Shown: positions 1 to 7,290 of the stretch, piece by piece
Numbering within the stretch: position 1 is the first letter of the stretch
How the letters are laid out: each line of letters opens with the position of its first letter
Source: Bacteroidota bacterium
GTDB taxonomy: Bacteria; Bacteroidota; Bacteroidia; Chitinophagales; Chitinophagaceae
Length of the DNA: 8,633 bases
Reading direction: 5' to 3'
Assembly: GCA_023429365.1 (NCBI GenBank)
Contig: JAEYVW010000004.1
Span: 1-8,633 of the forward strand
The notes under the pieces: generated by a model
Told to the model about the DNA's origin: nothing
What the model saw: the letters and a program-made list of their open reading frames with translations, nothing else
Databases searched by the model: none
Program-made: the position numbers and the translations under genes

Positions 1-2
1 TT

Positions 3-341
3 ACCGCCGAAGCAAAGGATGAAGCAGGTGGTATCGAAGTGAAAATGTGGTACGCTTTGCAGGATATAATTACTGGCGTGCGTGTGCAAAGATCCTATTC
101 CTGCGGCTCCGCATTCCTGGATCCACCAAAGTCGCTCGGTGTATCCCTGGAAGGATTTATGCATAAGCCAATAAAGCTTGAGTTTTGGGGTACTGACGAG
201 TTAAAGTTGCGGGGCACCAGCGAACTGAAAACCGGCCGTATGTCCTCCGGTATTCTGATTGAAGCATGGGATAATACGGTGCCGCCAAGTCACTACGAGA
301 CAGACGGGTTAATGCCAGCTGTGTTTAGCGACCTTCCATAG
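3..341 (+). CDS. C-terminal part of an unrecognised protein, cut by the window edge
   Basis: This frame is open from the first complete codon of the window to a TAG at 339-341, giving at least 112 residues. The other two forward frames hit stops within the first 45 bases. A GTG at 39 could act as a start, but the frame continues upstream without a stop and I see no ribosome binding site there, so a gene entering from the left is more likely. The product is mixed polar and aromatic with no evident membrane segment. It contains a short internal duplication, GTDELK (codons from 189) and GTSELK (codons from 213). I do not recognise a family and assign no function. A long inverted repeat followed by T residues lies 55 bp after the stop and could end its transcript. 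Confidence is moderate because the only evidence is an open frame of ordinary composition. Confidence 0.55.
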   Translation, partial: TAEAKDEAGGIEVKMWYALQDIITGVRVQRSYSCGSAFLDPPKSLGVSLEGFMHKPIKLEFWGTDELKLRGTSELKTGRMSSGILIEAWDNTVPPSHYETDGLMPAVFSDLP

Positions 342-395
342 CAGAAGGGCTGCGGTTTAGCCGACAGGGGTCTTCCATTTATCGGTTTTGATTTC

Positions 396-467
396 TATCT
401 TGTTGCGGCTTTCAACATTCTGTTGATCAATTACAACGGCAGGGTTAGCGAAGGCCGCAACAAGATA
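396..467 (+). terminator. Long inverted repeat followed by a T run; possible terminator or leader hairpin
   Basis: The arms 396-413 and 450-467 are complementary over 18 pairs with a single G-U wobble (410/453); the outer 14 pairs are perfect. The 36-nt loop can pair further, for example GTTG at 422-425 with CAAC at 434-437. Five T residues follow at 468-472. It lies 55 bp after the upstream stop and 31 bp before the next start, so it could terminate the upstream transcript or sit in the leader of the large gene. The long arms and loop are unusual for a simple intrinsic terminator, so the structure is certain and the function is not. Confidence 0.5.
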
Positions 468-498
468 TTTTTACCTTCCGGTTTATTTTGAGAATCAA

Positions 499-3400
499 AT
501 GCCGTACTGTTCGTGGATATCACTTAGATCACTGGCTACGGCTATTCTTTTTATTTATTTAAACGGGGTCTACGCTCAAACAGCGCCCAGTGTCGAATGG
601 CAAAGATGCCTTGGCTCGGGTTATGGTGAATATACTCGCAGCATCCAGCCCACATCTGATGGTGGATTTATCGTTGCAGGCTTCAGCCTTGGAGATGACA
701 ATGGTGATGTAATGGGACATCATGGCAATGCAACTGTGGGAGACATCTGGGTGATAAAAATGGACAGGCTGGGAAACATGGAATGGCAAAGATCCCTGGG
801 TGGCAGCCAGTCGGAAGATGGCGGTTATATCTTACCGACACCCGACGGTGGCTATATGCTGGCCGGTTCATCTGCTTCAACGGATTGTAATATCACGGGT
901 AATCATGGTGGCCTTGATTTCTGGCTGGTTAAGCTTAATAATCACGGTGGTATTGAATGGCAACGCATGTATGGAGGAAGTAGGATTGATGATGCTTCCT
1001 GCATTGCCCCCGCTGGGGATGGTGGTTATTTTATTGGCGGACTCACCCGGTCGGAGAATGGAGATATAACCGGGCATCACGGCAATGTGGATGCCTGGGT
1101 CATTAAAGTAGGAAGTACAGGAAACCTTATCTGGCAAAAAGCTCTAGGTGGAAGTGGTTTTGAGGAGATAAGATCTATCCAGGCCACACCCGATGGCGGA
1201 TGCATTGCGGGAGGTTTTACAAATTCTAGTGATGGTGATTTAATCGGCTCACATAGTTCAAATGACATGTGGCTGATAAAGCTGGATAATAATGGCAGCA
1301 TACAATGGCAGAAAACCCTGGGCGGTTCCATGACGGACTTAGGTGGTTATGTTCAATTGACTGATGATGGTGGTTATATTGTCGCTGGTCATTCCAATTC
1401 ATCAGATGGGGATCTGACTGGTAACCGGAATTCTTTTGATGTCTGGGTGGTAAGGCTGGATGCGGCAGGGACTATCGTATGGCAAAATACCTATGGAGGA
1501 ACCGGCAATGAGTCGCTCTACTATATAGATAAAACTCCTGATGGCGGATTTGTTTTTACAGGCAGTACAGTATTCATTGCTGATGGCGATATAAAATGTA
1601 ATGCGGGACAATTTGACCTGCTGCTCATGAAGATCGATGCCAATGGTGAATTGACATGGCAAAAAACAATGGGTGGTGGTAATATCGATGAAGGATTTTT
1701 TGTGCGGGCTTTAGACCAGGAAAATTATATTGTATCAGGTCATACCAGCTCCCCGGAAATACCCGGTTTTCATACGCCGATAAATATGAATGGCGACAGA
1801 TCTGATTACTGGATCATTAAACTATCCTCAACGGTTTCCGCTCCAATAGTTAGAATAGATCCATCATCAGCTACGATATGTGCCGGAAGCGCCGCCACAC
1901 TTACAGCTTCCGTATTATATGGTGGTGTAAGCCCTTTATATCAGTGGACAAAAAATGGATTGCCTGTAGGCGACAATAGTCCAAGCTACACCGATCAGCA
2001 ATTGGCGGAAAATGATATCATCAGATGCACAGTTGGATATGGAAATATTTGCGAAAGCGCCGGGCCCACGGGTAATGACGAAGTAACAATAAAATACAGA
2101 ACCAACTCTGTACGACCTGGAATTGCCATTGAAGCCGATCATACCTATAGTTGTGATTGTACCGAGATTACCTTTAAGGCAAACATTTCAAATGCGGGCG
2201 CTTCGCCTGTTTATCAATGGAAGGTTAATGGAAATAACGCAGGTAATAACTCGCCTGTGTTTATCAGCAACCGGCTGAAAGAAGGCGACCTGATCATCTG
2301 CCAGTATTCAGATAACAATCTTTGCGGCATTAATGAAACGATTGTTTCCAATCCAGTCCTTATCAATAATGGAAGTGCTGTAATTCCTTCGGTAAACATC
2401 AAAACAACGGCCGACACAACCTGCAAGGGCGTGCCGGTTACTTTCACTGCCGAAGTGTCGAACGCGGGTTCGCATCCTGTTTACCAATGGAAAATAAATA
2501 ATGCAAGCGCAGGAACCAATAGTCCGGTTTTTACGAGCAACGCATTATCTGATGGTGATATGGTCAGCTGTACTATACAGACGGATCCGATGTTTGCATG
2601 CGCCATCTTCAAGACCGCTCAATCCAACAAGATCAAAATGCATATAACAGGGGCAGAAAACCCGTCGGTGGTCATTACCACCAGTGCGGAAACAATTTGT
2701 GCGGGTCAGCCCGCTAGTTTTACTGCTTCCACTAACAATGCCGGTTCCAATCCTTTTTATCAATGGCAGGTCAACGGGATCAATACCGGTGGTAATGATA
2801 AAGTATTTACGAGCGCTCTTCTGTCAGACGGTGATATTATCCATTGCGGGATCACAGCAGACCCATCTCTTGCGTGTATTTCCAGTGCGGAGGTAATTTC
2901 AGATGGTATAGTTATGAATGTGATTAATGCGTTACCGCCCTCGGTAACTATTACGGCAGACAGAACTGAGATATGTTCCGGCGAAGCTATCACGTTTACA
3001 GCCGATGCGCAACATGCCGGTACTGCGCCTGCTTTTCAATGGATACTAAACAATGGAGTCCTGGCGGAGCAGTCGCCTGTTTATAATAGCAATAATTTGA
3101 AGAATGGTGACCAGTTGTTTTGTCGGTTGTTGCCTGGTACAGGTGCCTGTTCTCCCCTTCCTGATACCTCTGAAGTATTTACAGCCATAGTAAAGGACAC
3201 GCCGGTTATTTACATTTCACCTGCTGATACAACCGTCACACCCGGAACACAGGTGAGTCTCCATGCGATCACGTTTGCATCGATTTCCTCTGTACAGTGG
3301 AGTCCTGCTAACAAGTTGCTAAACCCCCATATCCTGTCGCCGCAAACGGTCGGCCTGGATGAAGAAGCAACTTTCGAACTTAAAATCACCAACGACCAGG

Positions 3401-3711
3401 GTTGTACAACCACGGCAGTCGCTGTTATCAAGATTTTCACCGATCTGTATATGCCGACGGCCTTTACACCAAACAATGATGGTGTCAATGATATTTATAG
3501 AATACCGCCAGCTTCAACCTTGACGCTTAAAGTATTTTCCGTTTATGACCGATGGGGCACAAGAATGTTCTCGACAAAAGACGTACAGGCAGGATGGGAC
3601 GGAACTTATAACGGAAAAAAGCAGAACACTGGAGTATATGTTTATTACCTGAAGTCAATCATTAATAATAGAGAAGTATCGTTGAAAGGAAGTTTCCTGT
3701 TAGTGCGGTAA
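499..3711 (+). CDS. Large secreted propeller/Ig-repeat protein with T9SS type-B (gliding-motility) sorting domain
   Basis: This 1070-residue protein is predicted to cross the inner membrane by Sec and the outer membrane by the type IX secretion system, and to act at the cell surface or outside the cell. Residues 1-26 form a signal peptide (hydrophobic core about 12-22, cleavage likely after VYA). Residues 34-445 hold seven repeats marked by W-Q at 34, 96, 154, 212, 270, 328 and 387, probably a seven-bladed beta-propeller. Residues 448-898 hold five Ig-like repeats with a Y/F-Q-W core. Residues 901-978 look like a PKD-type module. Residues 981-1070 are the gliding-motility C-terminal domain, with AFTPNNDGVND, VYDRWG, WDGTYNGK and NTGVYVYY, ending in KGSFLLVR. 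No enzyme motif is visible, so an adhesin or structural surface role is an inference. The ATG at 499 gives an intact signal peptide; no clear Shine-Dalgarno sequence precedes it. A one-mismatch -7-like box (TTATTTTG, 483-490) would imply a nearly leaderless transcript, but this is weak. Confidence 0.93.
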   Translation: MPYCSWISLRSLATAILFIYLNGVYAQTAPSVEWQRCLGSGYGEYTRSIQPTSDGGFIVAGFSLGDDNGDVMGHHGNATVGDIWVIKMDRLGNMEWQRSLGGSQSEDGGYILPTPDGGYMLAGSSASTDCNITGNHGGLDFWLVKLNNHGGIEWQRMYGGSRIDDASCIAPAGDGGYFIGGLTRSENGDITGHHGNVDAWVIKVGSTGNLIWQKALGGSGFEEIRSIQATPDGGCIAGGFTNSSDGDLIGSHSSNDMWLIKLDNNGSIQWQKTLGGSMTDLGGYVQLTDDGGYIVAGHSNSSDGDLTGNRNSFDVWVVRLDAAGTIVWQNTYGGTGNESLYYIDKTPDGGFVFTGSTVFIADGDIKCNAGQFDLLLMKIDANGELTWQKTMGGGNIDEGFFVRALDQENYIVSGHTSSPEIPGFHTPINMNGDRSDYWIIKLSSTVSAPIVRIDPSSATICAGSAATLTASVLYGGVSPLYQWTKNGLPVGDNSPSYTDQQLAENDIIRCTVGYGNICESAGPTGNDEVTIKYRTNSVRPGIAIEADHTYSCDCTEITFKANISNAGASPVYQWKVNGNNAGNNSPVFISNRLKEGDLIICQYSDNNLCGINETIVSNPVLINNGSAVIPSVNIKTTADTTCKGVPVTFTAEVSNAGSHPVYQWKINNASAGTNSPVFTSNALSDGDMVSCTIQTDPMFACAIFKTAQSNKIKMHITGAENPSVVITTSAETICAGQPASFTASTNNAGSNPFYQWQVNGINTGGNDKVFTSALLSDGDIIHCGITADPSLACISSAEVISDGIVMNVINALPPSVTITADRTEICSGEAITFTADAQHAGTAPAFQWILNNGVLAEQSPVYNSNNLKNGDQLFCRLLPGTGACSPLPDTSEVFTAIVKDTPVIYISPADTTVTPGTQVSLHAITFASISSVQWSPANKLLNPHILSPQTVGLDEEATFELKITNDQGCTTTAVAVIKIFTDLYMPTAFTPNNDGVNDIYRIPPASTLTLKVFSVYDRWGTRMFSTKDVQAGWDGTYNGKKQNTGVYVYYLKSIINNREVSLKGSFLLVR
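598..1833 (+). repeat. Seven protein-coding repeats of about 58 codons (probable beta-propeller blades)
   Basis: The repeat core reads roughly WQ..LGGS, then a TPDGGYIVAG-like strand, then a D-G-D-(I/L/V)-x-G-x-H-G loop, then D-x-W-(V/I)-x-K-(L/M)-D, then a G-x-(I/L) turn back to the next WQ. Spacing between the marker Trp residues is 62, 58, 58, 58, 58 and 59 codons. The last unit has a longer, divergent loop before its W438. I see no long exact DNA repeats, which suggests old duplications held by structure rather than recent expansion. Seven units of this length fit a closed seven-bladed propeller; that fold is inferred. Confidence 0.85.
1840..3192 (+). repeat. Five tandem Ig-like repeats of about 91 codons with fixed cysteine spacing
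   Basis: Each unit follows the pattern I-C-A-G, F-T-A, N-A-G-x-x-P-x-Y-Q-W, N-S-P-x-F, L-x-x-G-D-x-(I/V)-x-C. The core Trp residues are at 483, 574, 664, 756 and 848. The two main Cys of each unit are always 49 residues apart: 461/510, 552/601, 642/691, 734/783 and 826/875. A third Cys follows 8-10 residues later (518, 609, 701, 793, 884). This is a familiar module type in Bacteroidota T9SS cargo proteins. The third and fourth units are among the closest in wording. The domains probably act as a rigid stalk between the propeller and the sorting domain. Confidence 0.85.
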
Positions 3712-3712
3712 A

Positions 3713-3773
3713 AAAGGCGGCCACTACTGATATCCACGGTGAAATAGGTTCAACGTCATTTCATGCCGCTTTT
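3713..3773 (+). terminator. Stem-loop directly after the large gene; weak terminator candidate
   Basis: AAAGGCGGC at 3713-3721 pairs with GCCGCTTTT-side bases 3765-3773 over nine pairs including one G-U. Inside it, TGAAAT at 3740-3745 pairs with ATTTCA at 3758-3763. The stem begins two bases after the TAA and carries A residues on the left and four T residues on the right, as in bidirectional terminators. The large asymmetric internal loop (18 nt on one side) weakens the case. Confidence 0.35.
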
Positions 3774-3871
3774 GTGTTAGTACGTGCAGGTTTGTATATG
3801 ATCTGCTTTGATAATTTCCAGTGATTATTATTTTTATCCAAAAGAGTTCATAGGATAAGGTTTATGGTTAG

Positions 3872-3900
3872 ATCCCTGGCATAGCCGGGGATTTTTTTTT
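3872..3900 (+). terminator. Rho-independent terminator
   Basis: ATCCCTGGC (3872-3880) pairs with GCCGGGGAT (3884-3892) over nine pairs with one G-U, closed by a three-base ATA loop, and the T tract runs without a break from 3892 to 3900. ATGGTT (3864-3869) and AACCAT (3902-3907) form an additional outer complement. It lies about 160 bp after the stop of the large gene and 70 bp before the ABC gene, so it separates the two units. The rest of the 3712-3969 gap shows no gene that I can support. Confidence 0.88.
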
Positions 3901-3969
3901 GAACCATCCATCACAGTTCGCAGGTAACAGGTAGATAATTTGAGTTATATTACGCCATACTAATAGAAG

Positions 3970-4650
3970 ATGCTAATGGCTGTAATATTGAATGTCCAAA
4001 ACCTGGGCAAAACTTACCAGAGCGCAGGCCGAACGCTCACAGTCCTGGAAAATATTAGCTTTTCCGTAGAAGCCGGTTCTACCATGGCCATCGTCGGGCC
4101 TTCCGGCAGTGGGAAAACAACTCTTCTTGGCCTGGCTGCAGGACTGGATCGGGCGAGCACCGGCACAGTTGAACTGAATAACATTAAGCTGGACGACCTA
4201 AATGAAGATCAGCGGGCGAGTATCAGAAATCAACATGTGGGTTTCATCTTCCAGAATTTCCAATTACTTCCCACACTTACTGCCCTTGAGAATGTGATGG
4301 TACCGCTTGAATTGAGGGGGGAAAAAAATATAAAACCAAAAGCGCTTGACCTGCTGGAGAAAGTGGGTCTGGCTAACCGGGGTCATCACTATCCTTCACA
4401 ACTAAGCGGCGGAGAGCAACAACGCGTTTCTATGGCAAGGGCCTTCATCAATCAACCCAGTATACTTTTTACCGACGAACCAACCGGCAATCTTGACGCA
4501 GATACGAGCCGCGGTATAGTTGACCTGATCTTTAATCTTAATAAAGAGGCCGGTACTACGCTAATTATGGTCACACATGATCTTGAACTGGCAAATAAGA
4601 CGGGTCGGGTGATCAAATTGAAGGGAGGGAGGATTGTTGGGGAGTCGTGA
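3970..4650 (+). CDS. ybbA: ABC transporter ATP-binding protein, YbbA/LolD-like
   Basis: This is the cytoplasmic ATPase that would power the permease encoded next. It has 226 residues, the usual size for the LolD/MacB/YbbA group. From the first ATG the motifs are: Walker A GPSGSGKT at 43-50, Q-loop Q95 in GFIFQNF, signature LSGGEQQR at 145-152, Walker B ILFTDEP at 165-171 with catalytic E170, D-loop NLD at 174-176, and switch His 203. The wording DEPTGNLD is typical of this group. There are two near starts. The ATG at 3976 has AGAAG six bases before it, whereas the same purine run touches the ATG at 3970, so 3976 (224 residues, starting MAVILNV) is probably the real start. The gene is followed after 40 bp by its permease, suggesting an operon. 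The symbol follows gene context and family; LolD and FtsE-like proteins share all these motifs, so the exact subfamily is inferred. Confidence 0.93.
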   Translation: MLMAVILNVQNLGKTYQSAGRTLTVLENISFSVEAGSTMAIVGPSGSGKTTLLGLAAGLDRASTGTVELNNIKLDDLNEDQRASIRNQHVGFIFQNFQLLPTLTALENVMVPLELRGEKNIKPKALDLLEKVGLANRGHHYPSQLSGGEQQRVSMARAFINQPSILFTDEPTGNLDADTSRGIVDLIFNLNKEAGTTLIMVTHDLELANKTGRVIKLKGGRIVGES

Positions 4651-4662
4651 GTGGTGAGTGGT
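4647..4662 (+). repeat. Short tandem repeat (GTGAGTG twice) across the ATPase stop codon
   Basis: Two head-to-tail copies of GTGAGTG occupy 4647-4653 and 4654-4660, with GT of a third at 4661-4662. The ATPase stop TGA (4648-4650) lies in the first copy. This is a simple-sequence feature; no function is claimed. Confidence 0.6.
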
Positions 4663-4690
4663 CGGTTAAGTTAAACATTTAATTGTTGAA

Positions 4691-7237
4691 ATGGATTTAA
4701 AAAGAGGATTGAATTTTTCATGGTTGTTGAAAATGGCATGGCGCGATAGCCGGCGCAACAGGTCGCGCTTGTTATTGTTTGTGTCTTCGATAATCGTGGG
4801 AATTGCAGCGATGGTGGCCATCTATTCTCTCGGGGACAATATGCGTGATGAGATCGACACGCAGGCGGCTACATTGCTGGGTGCCGACCTGGAGATCAGC
4901 AGTAACAAACAAATGAGCCCCGCCATCCGCAAGATGGCAGATTCACTAGGTGACAGGCGGTCGGAGCAACAGAGCTTTACCTCGATGATCTATTTTGATA
5001 AAAGCGAAGGCACAAGACTGGTGCAGGTACGTGCACTTGGAGGCGAGTTTCCCTATTACGGTACCCTGGAAACCGTACCCGCCACTGCCGGCGTGTCATT
5101 TCGTAACAGCCAGTCAGCGTTGGTCGATCAAACAATGATGTTACAGTTTGATGCTAAACCAGGTGATACAGTCAGAATTGGAAATCTTGGTTTTGCTATT
5201 GCAGGAACCCTGATGGGTGCGCCGGGACAGACCGGGCTTTCAGCATCCGTAGCGCCGGTAGTTTATATACCGCTGCAGTACCTTGAGCAAACAGGACTTT
5301 CACAAAAGGGTAGTAGGATCAACTATCGTTATTTTTTCAAGTTTGACAAAGCGGTCAATATGAAAGCCCTGATGGATGATCTGGAACCGCGTCTGGAATC
5401 CGAGGGGCTGAACTATGATACCGTTGAAAGTCAGAAGGAGGATACTATTCGTTCGCTTCGCGACCTTACCCGTTTTCTTTCGTTGATCAGTTTTATTGCG
5501 CTGTTATTGGGTTGTATCGGTGTAGCCAGCGCTATTCATATTTATGTACGTGAAAAAATAAATGCCGTTGCAATACTACGCTGCCTGGGCGCCAAAGGCA
5601 GTCAGGCATTCCTGATCTATCTTATTCAGATCGTGATCATCGGTTTTATAGGCTCGCTTGCAGGCGCAGTGCTGGGAACCATTATCCAGCAGTTCTTGCC
5701 ATATGCATTGAAAGATTTTCTACCGGTGGCGATCGATCCGGAACTATCATGGAAGGCGATCGGTCAGGGTATCTTATTGGGTGTTATCATCTCTTTTCTT
5801 TTTGCTCTGCTACCGATGGTCTCCATCAGGAATGTATCACCACTCAACACGCTTCGGCTGTCATTTCAATCAGTAAGTTTGTTCAGGGATCCCATAAAAT
5901 GGCTTGTGTACCTGGCTATCCTGGCATTCATATTTGTATTTAGTTATATCCAGCTTGAAAGTATTGGCCAGGCCGTATCCTTTACTATCGGTGTACTTAT
6001 CGCTTTCCTAATACTGGTAAGTATAGCTACTTTATTAATGTGGATGGTCAGGCGTTTCTTCCCGGACTCGTGGAGCTACTTGTGGCGCCAGGGCCTGGCC
6101 AACCTGTTTCGTCCAAATAATCAAACGACGATATTGATTGTCGCAATTGGTTTGGGTACGGCATTTATCTGTACCATGTTTTCCGTTCAATCAATTTTAC
6201 TCAACCGTGTTGTACTTTCCGCTAGTGGTAACCAGTCCAACACAGTGCTTTTTGATATACAACCCGCGCAAAAGGATAGTGTGGTAGACCTGGCGCGGCA
6301 GCAGGGTTTGCCTATCGATGGTACTGTGCCAATCGTCAATATGCGGCTGGAGAAGGTCAATTCCATCACGGTTCAAACGCTGGAGGAAGACAGTACCATT
6401 GATATGCATCAATGGATATTTGATCGGGAATATCGCGTGACCTTTCGTGATACGATCACTGCTTCAGAAAAAATTGTCAAAGGAAAATGGACGGGTACAA
6501 CCGAGCAGCCATCGGGTAATGTGTATGTGTCACTTGAGGAACGGTTTGCCCGTAACAATAGTATCGGGATCGGTGATACGATGTTGTTTAATGTTCAGGG
6601 TTCCGTCATTCCGACTATTGTCGGAAGTTTCCGTGAAGTGGACTGGAACCGTATTCAAACCAATTTCCTGGTTGTTTTTCCAACCGGTATCCTGGAACAG
6701 GCACCACAATTTCATGTGCTGCTTACACGCGTTCCAGATAAAGAAACTTCCGCCCGCTTCCAGCAGGTAATGGTGCAGCGTTTTCCAAATGTTTCCATCA
6801 TTGACCTCACACTGGTATTAAGTATCGTAGATAAAATTTTGGATAAGGTAGGTTTTGTGATCCGCTTTATGGCGGGCTTTAGCATTTTTACAGGTCTGAT
6901 CGTTTTGATCGCTTCGGTACTGATCAGTAAATACCAGCGCATACAGGAAAGTGTGCTCCTTCGTACCCTCGGTGCAGTTCGAAAGCAGATATTTTTCATT
7001 ACAGCGTTGGAATATTTTTTTCTCGGGGCCCTGGCGGCAATAACTGGTATTGTATTATCGCTTGGCATTAGCTGGATGCTGGCCCGGTTTATTTTCGAAA
7101 CGGAATTCAATATACAATGGTTACCGCTGCTTCTGGTGTTTGTGGCGGTTTGCCTTCTTACCGTTCTTATTGGTTTGCTCAACAGTCGCGCCGTCGTGAA
7201 GCGGCCGCCACTGGAAATTTTGAGAGAGGAAGTTTAG
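4691..7237 (+). CDS. ybbP: ABC transporter permease, YbbP-like (FtsX/MacB domains)
   Basis: This 848-residue inner-membrane protein is the likely membrane subunit for the upstream ATPase. The first membrane segment is at about 27-47, followed by a periplasmic domain (about 48-260). A block of four segments (about 262-284, 306-330, 358-380, 403-420) includes the first FtsX-like domain, with the conserved R-E-K-I-N-A-V-A-I-L-R-C-L-G-A motif just after the second segment. Two more segments lie at about 427-450 and 479-498. A second periplasmic domain (about 500-720) precedes the second FtsX-like domain (segments about 722-745, 768-794, 809-830), which carries the matching ESVLLRTLGA motif near 753-762. 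Ten segments, a duplicated FtsX domain and this length fit YbbP of E. coli, which is about 800 residues, rather than the shorter LolC/E or MacB. The short N-terminal basic stretch and the C-terminal PPLEILREE are also typical. It starts 40 bp after the ATPase stop, without a clear ribosome binding site. The substrate is unknown; export or extraction of a hydrophobic molecule is inferred from the family. Confidence 0.92.
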   Translation: MDLKRGLNFSWLLKMAWRDSRRNRSRLLLFVSSIIVGIAAMVAIYSLGDNMRDEIDTQAATLLGADLEISSNKQMSPAIRKMADSLGDRRSEQQSFTSMIYFDKSEGTRLVQVRALGGEFPYYGTLETVPATAGVSFRNSQSALVDQTMMLQFDAKPGDTVRIGNLGFAIAGTLMGAPGQTGLSASVAPVVYIPLQYLEQTGLSQKGSRINYRYFFKFDKAVNMKALMDDLEPRLESEGLNYDTVESQKEDTIRSLRDLTRFLSLISFIALLLGCIGVASAIHIYVREKINAVAILRCLGAKGSQAFLIYLIQIVIIGFIGSLAGAVLGTIIQQFLPYALKDFLPVAIDPELSWKAIGQGILLGVIISFLFALLPMVSIRNVSPLNTLRLSFQSVSLFRDPIKWLVYLAILAFIFVFSYIQLESIGQAVSFTIGVLIAFLILVSIATLLMWMVRRFFPDSWSYLWRQGLANLFRPNNQTTILIVAIGLGTAFICTMFSVQSILLNRVVLSASGNQSNTVLFDIQPAQKDSVVDLARQQGLPIDGTVPIVNMRLEKVNSITVQTLEEDSTIDMHQWIFDREYRVTFRDTITASEKIVKGKWTGTTEQPSGNVYVSLEERFARNNSIGIGDTMLFNVQGSVIPTIVGSFREVDWNRIQTNFLVVFPTGILEQAPQFHVLLTRVPDKETSARFQQVMVQRFPNVSIIDLTLVLSIVDKILDKVGFVIRFMAGFSIFTGLIVLIASVLISKYQRIQESVLLRTLGAVRKQIFFITALEYFFLGALAAITGIVLSLGISWMLARFIFETEFNIQWLPLLLVFVAVCLLTVLIGLLNSRAVVKRPPLEILREEV

Positions 7238-7290
7238 AATAAAGTGAGGAGATTTTGCCAGCGCTCGTAATCGCTGCCTGTTCGAAATGA

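Noticed and set aside
598..3192. The repeats of the large gene considered as a phase-variable or recombining DNA array
   Set aside because: The units are similar in protein but have diverged in DNA; I saw no long identical stretches that would favour slippage or recombination.
3935..3942. ATAATTTG before the ABC operon as a possible -7 promoter box
   Set aside because: The spacing inside the box is one base short of TAnnTTTG and no -33 element lies at the right distance. A promoter must exist after the terminator, but I cannot place it confidently.
6712..7182. Open frame of 156 codons on the minus strand inside the permease gene
   Set aside because: The permease frame is clearly coding here, with the second FtsX domain and its membrane segments. 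The antisense product is Arg/Thr/Ser-rich without domain features.
7259..7276. CAGCG/CGCTG hairpin between the convergent permease and esterase genes, considered as a shared terminator
   Set aside because: It has only five pairs with an eight-base loop and no T tract on either strand. No convincing terminator is visible in this 53-bp gap.
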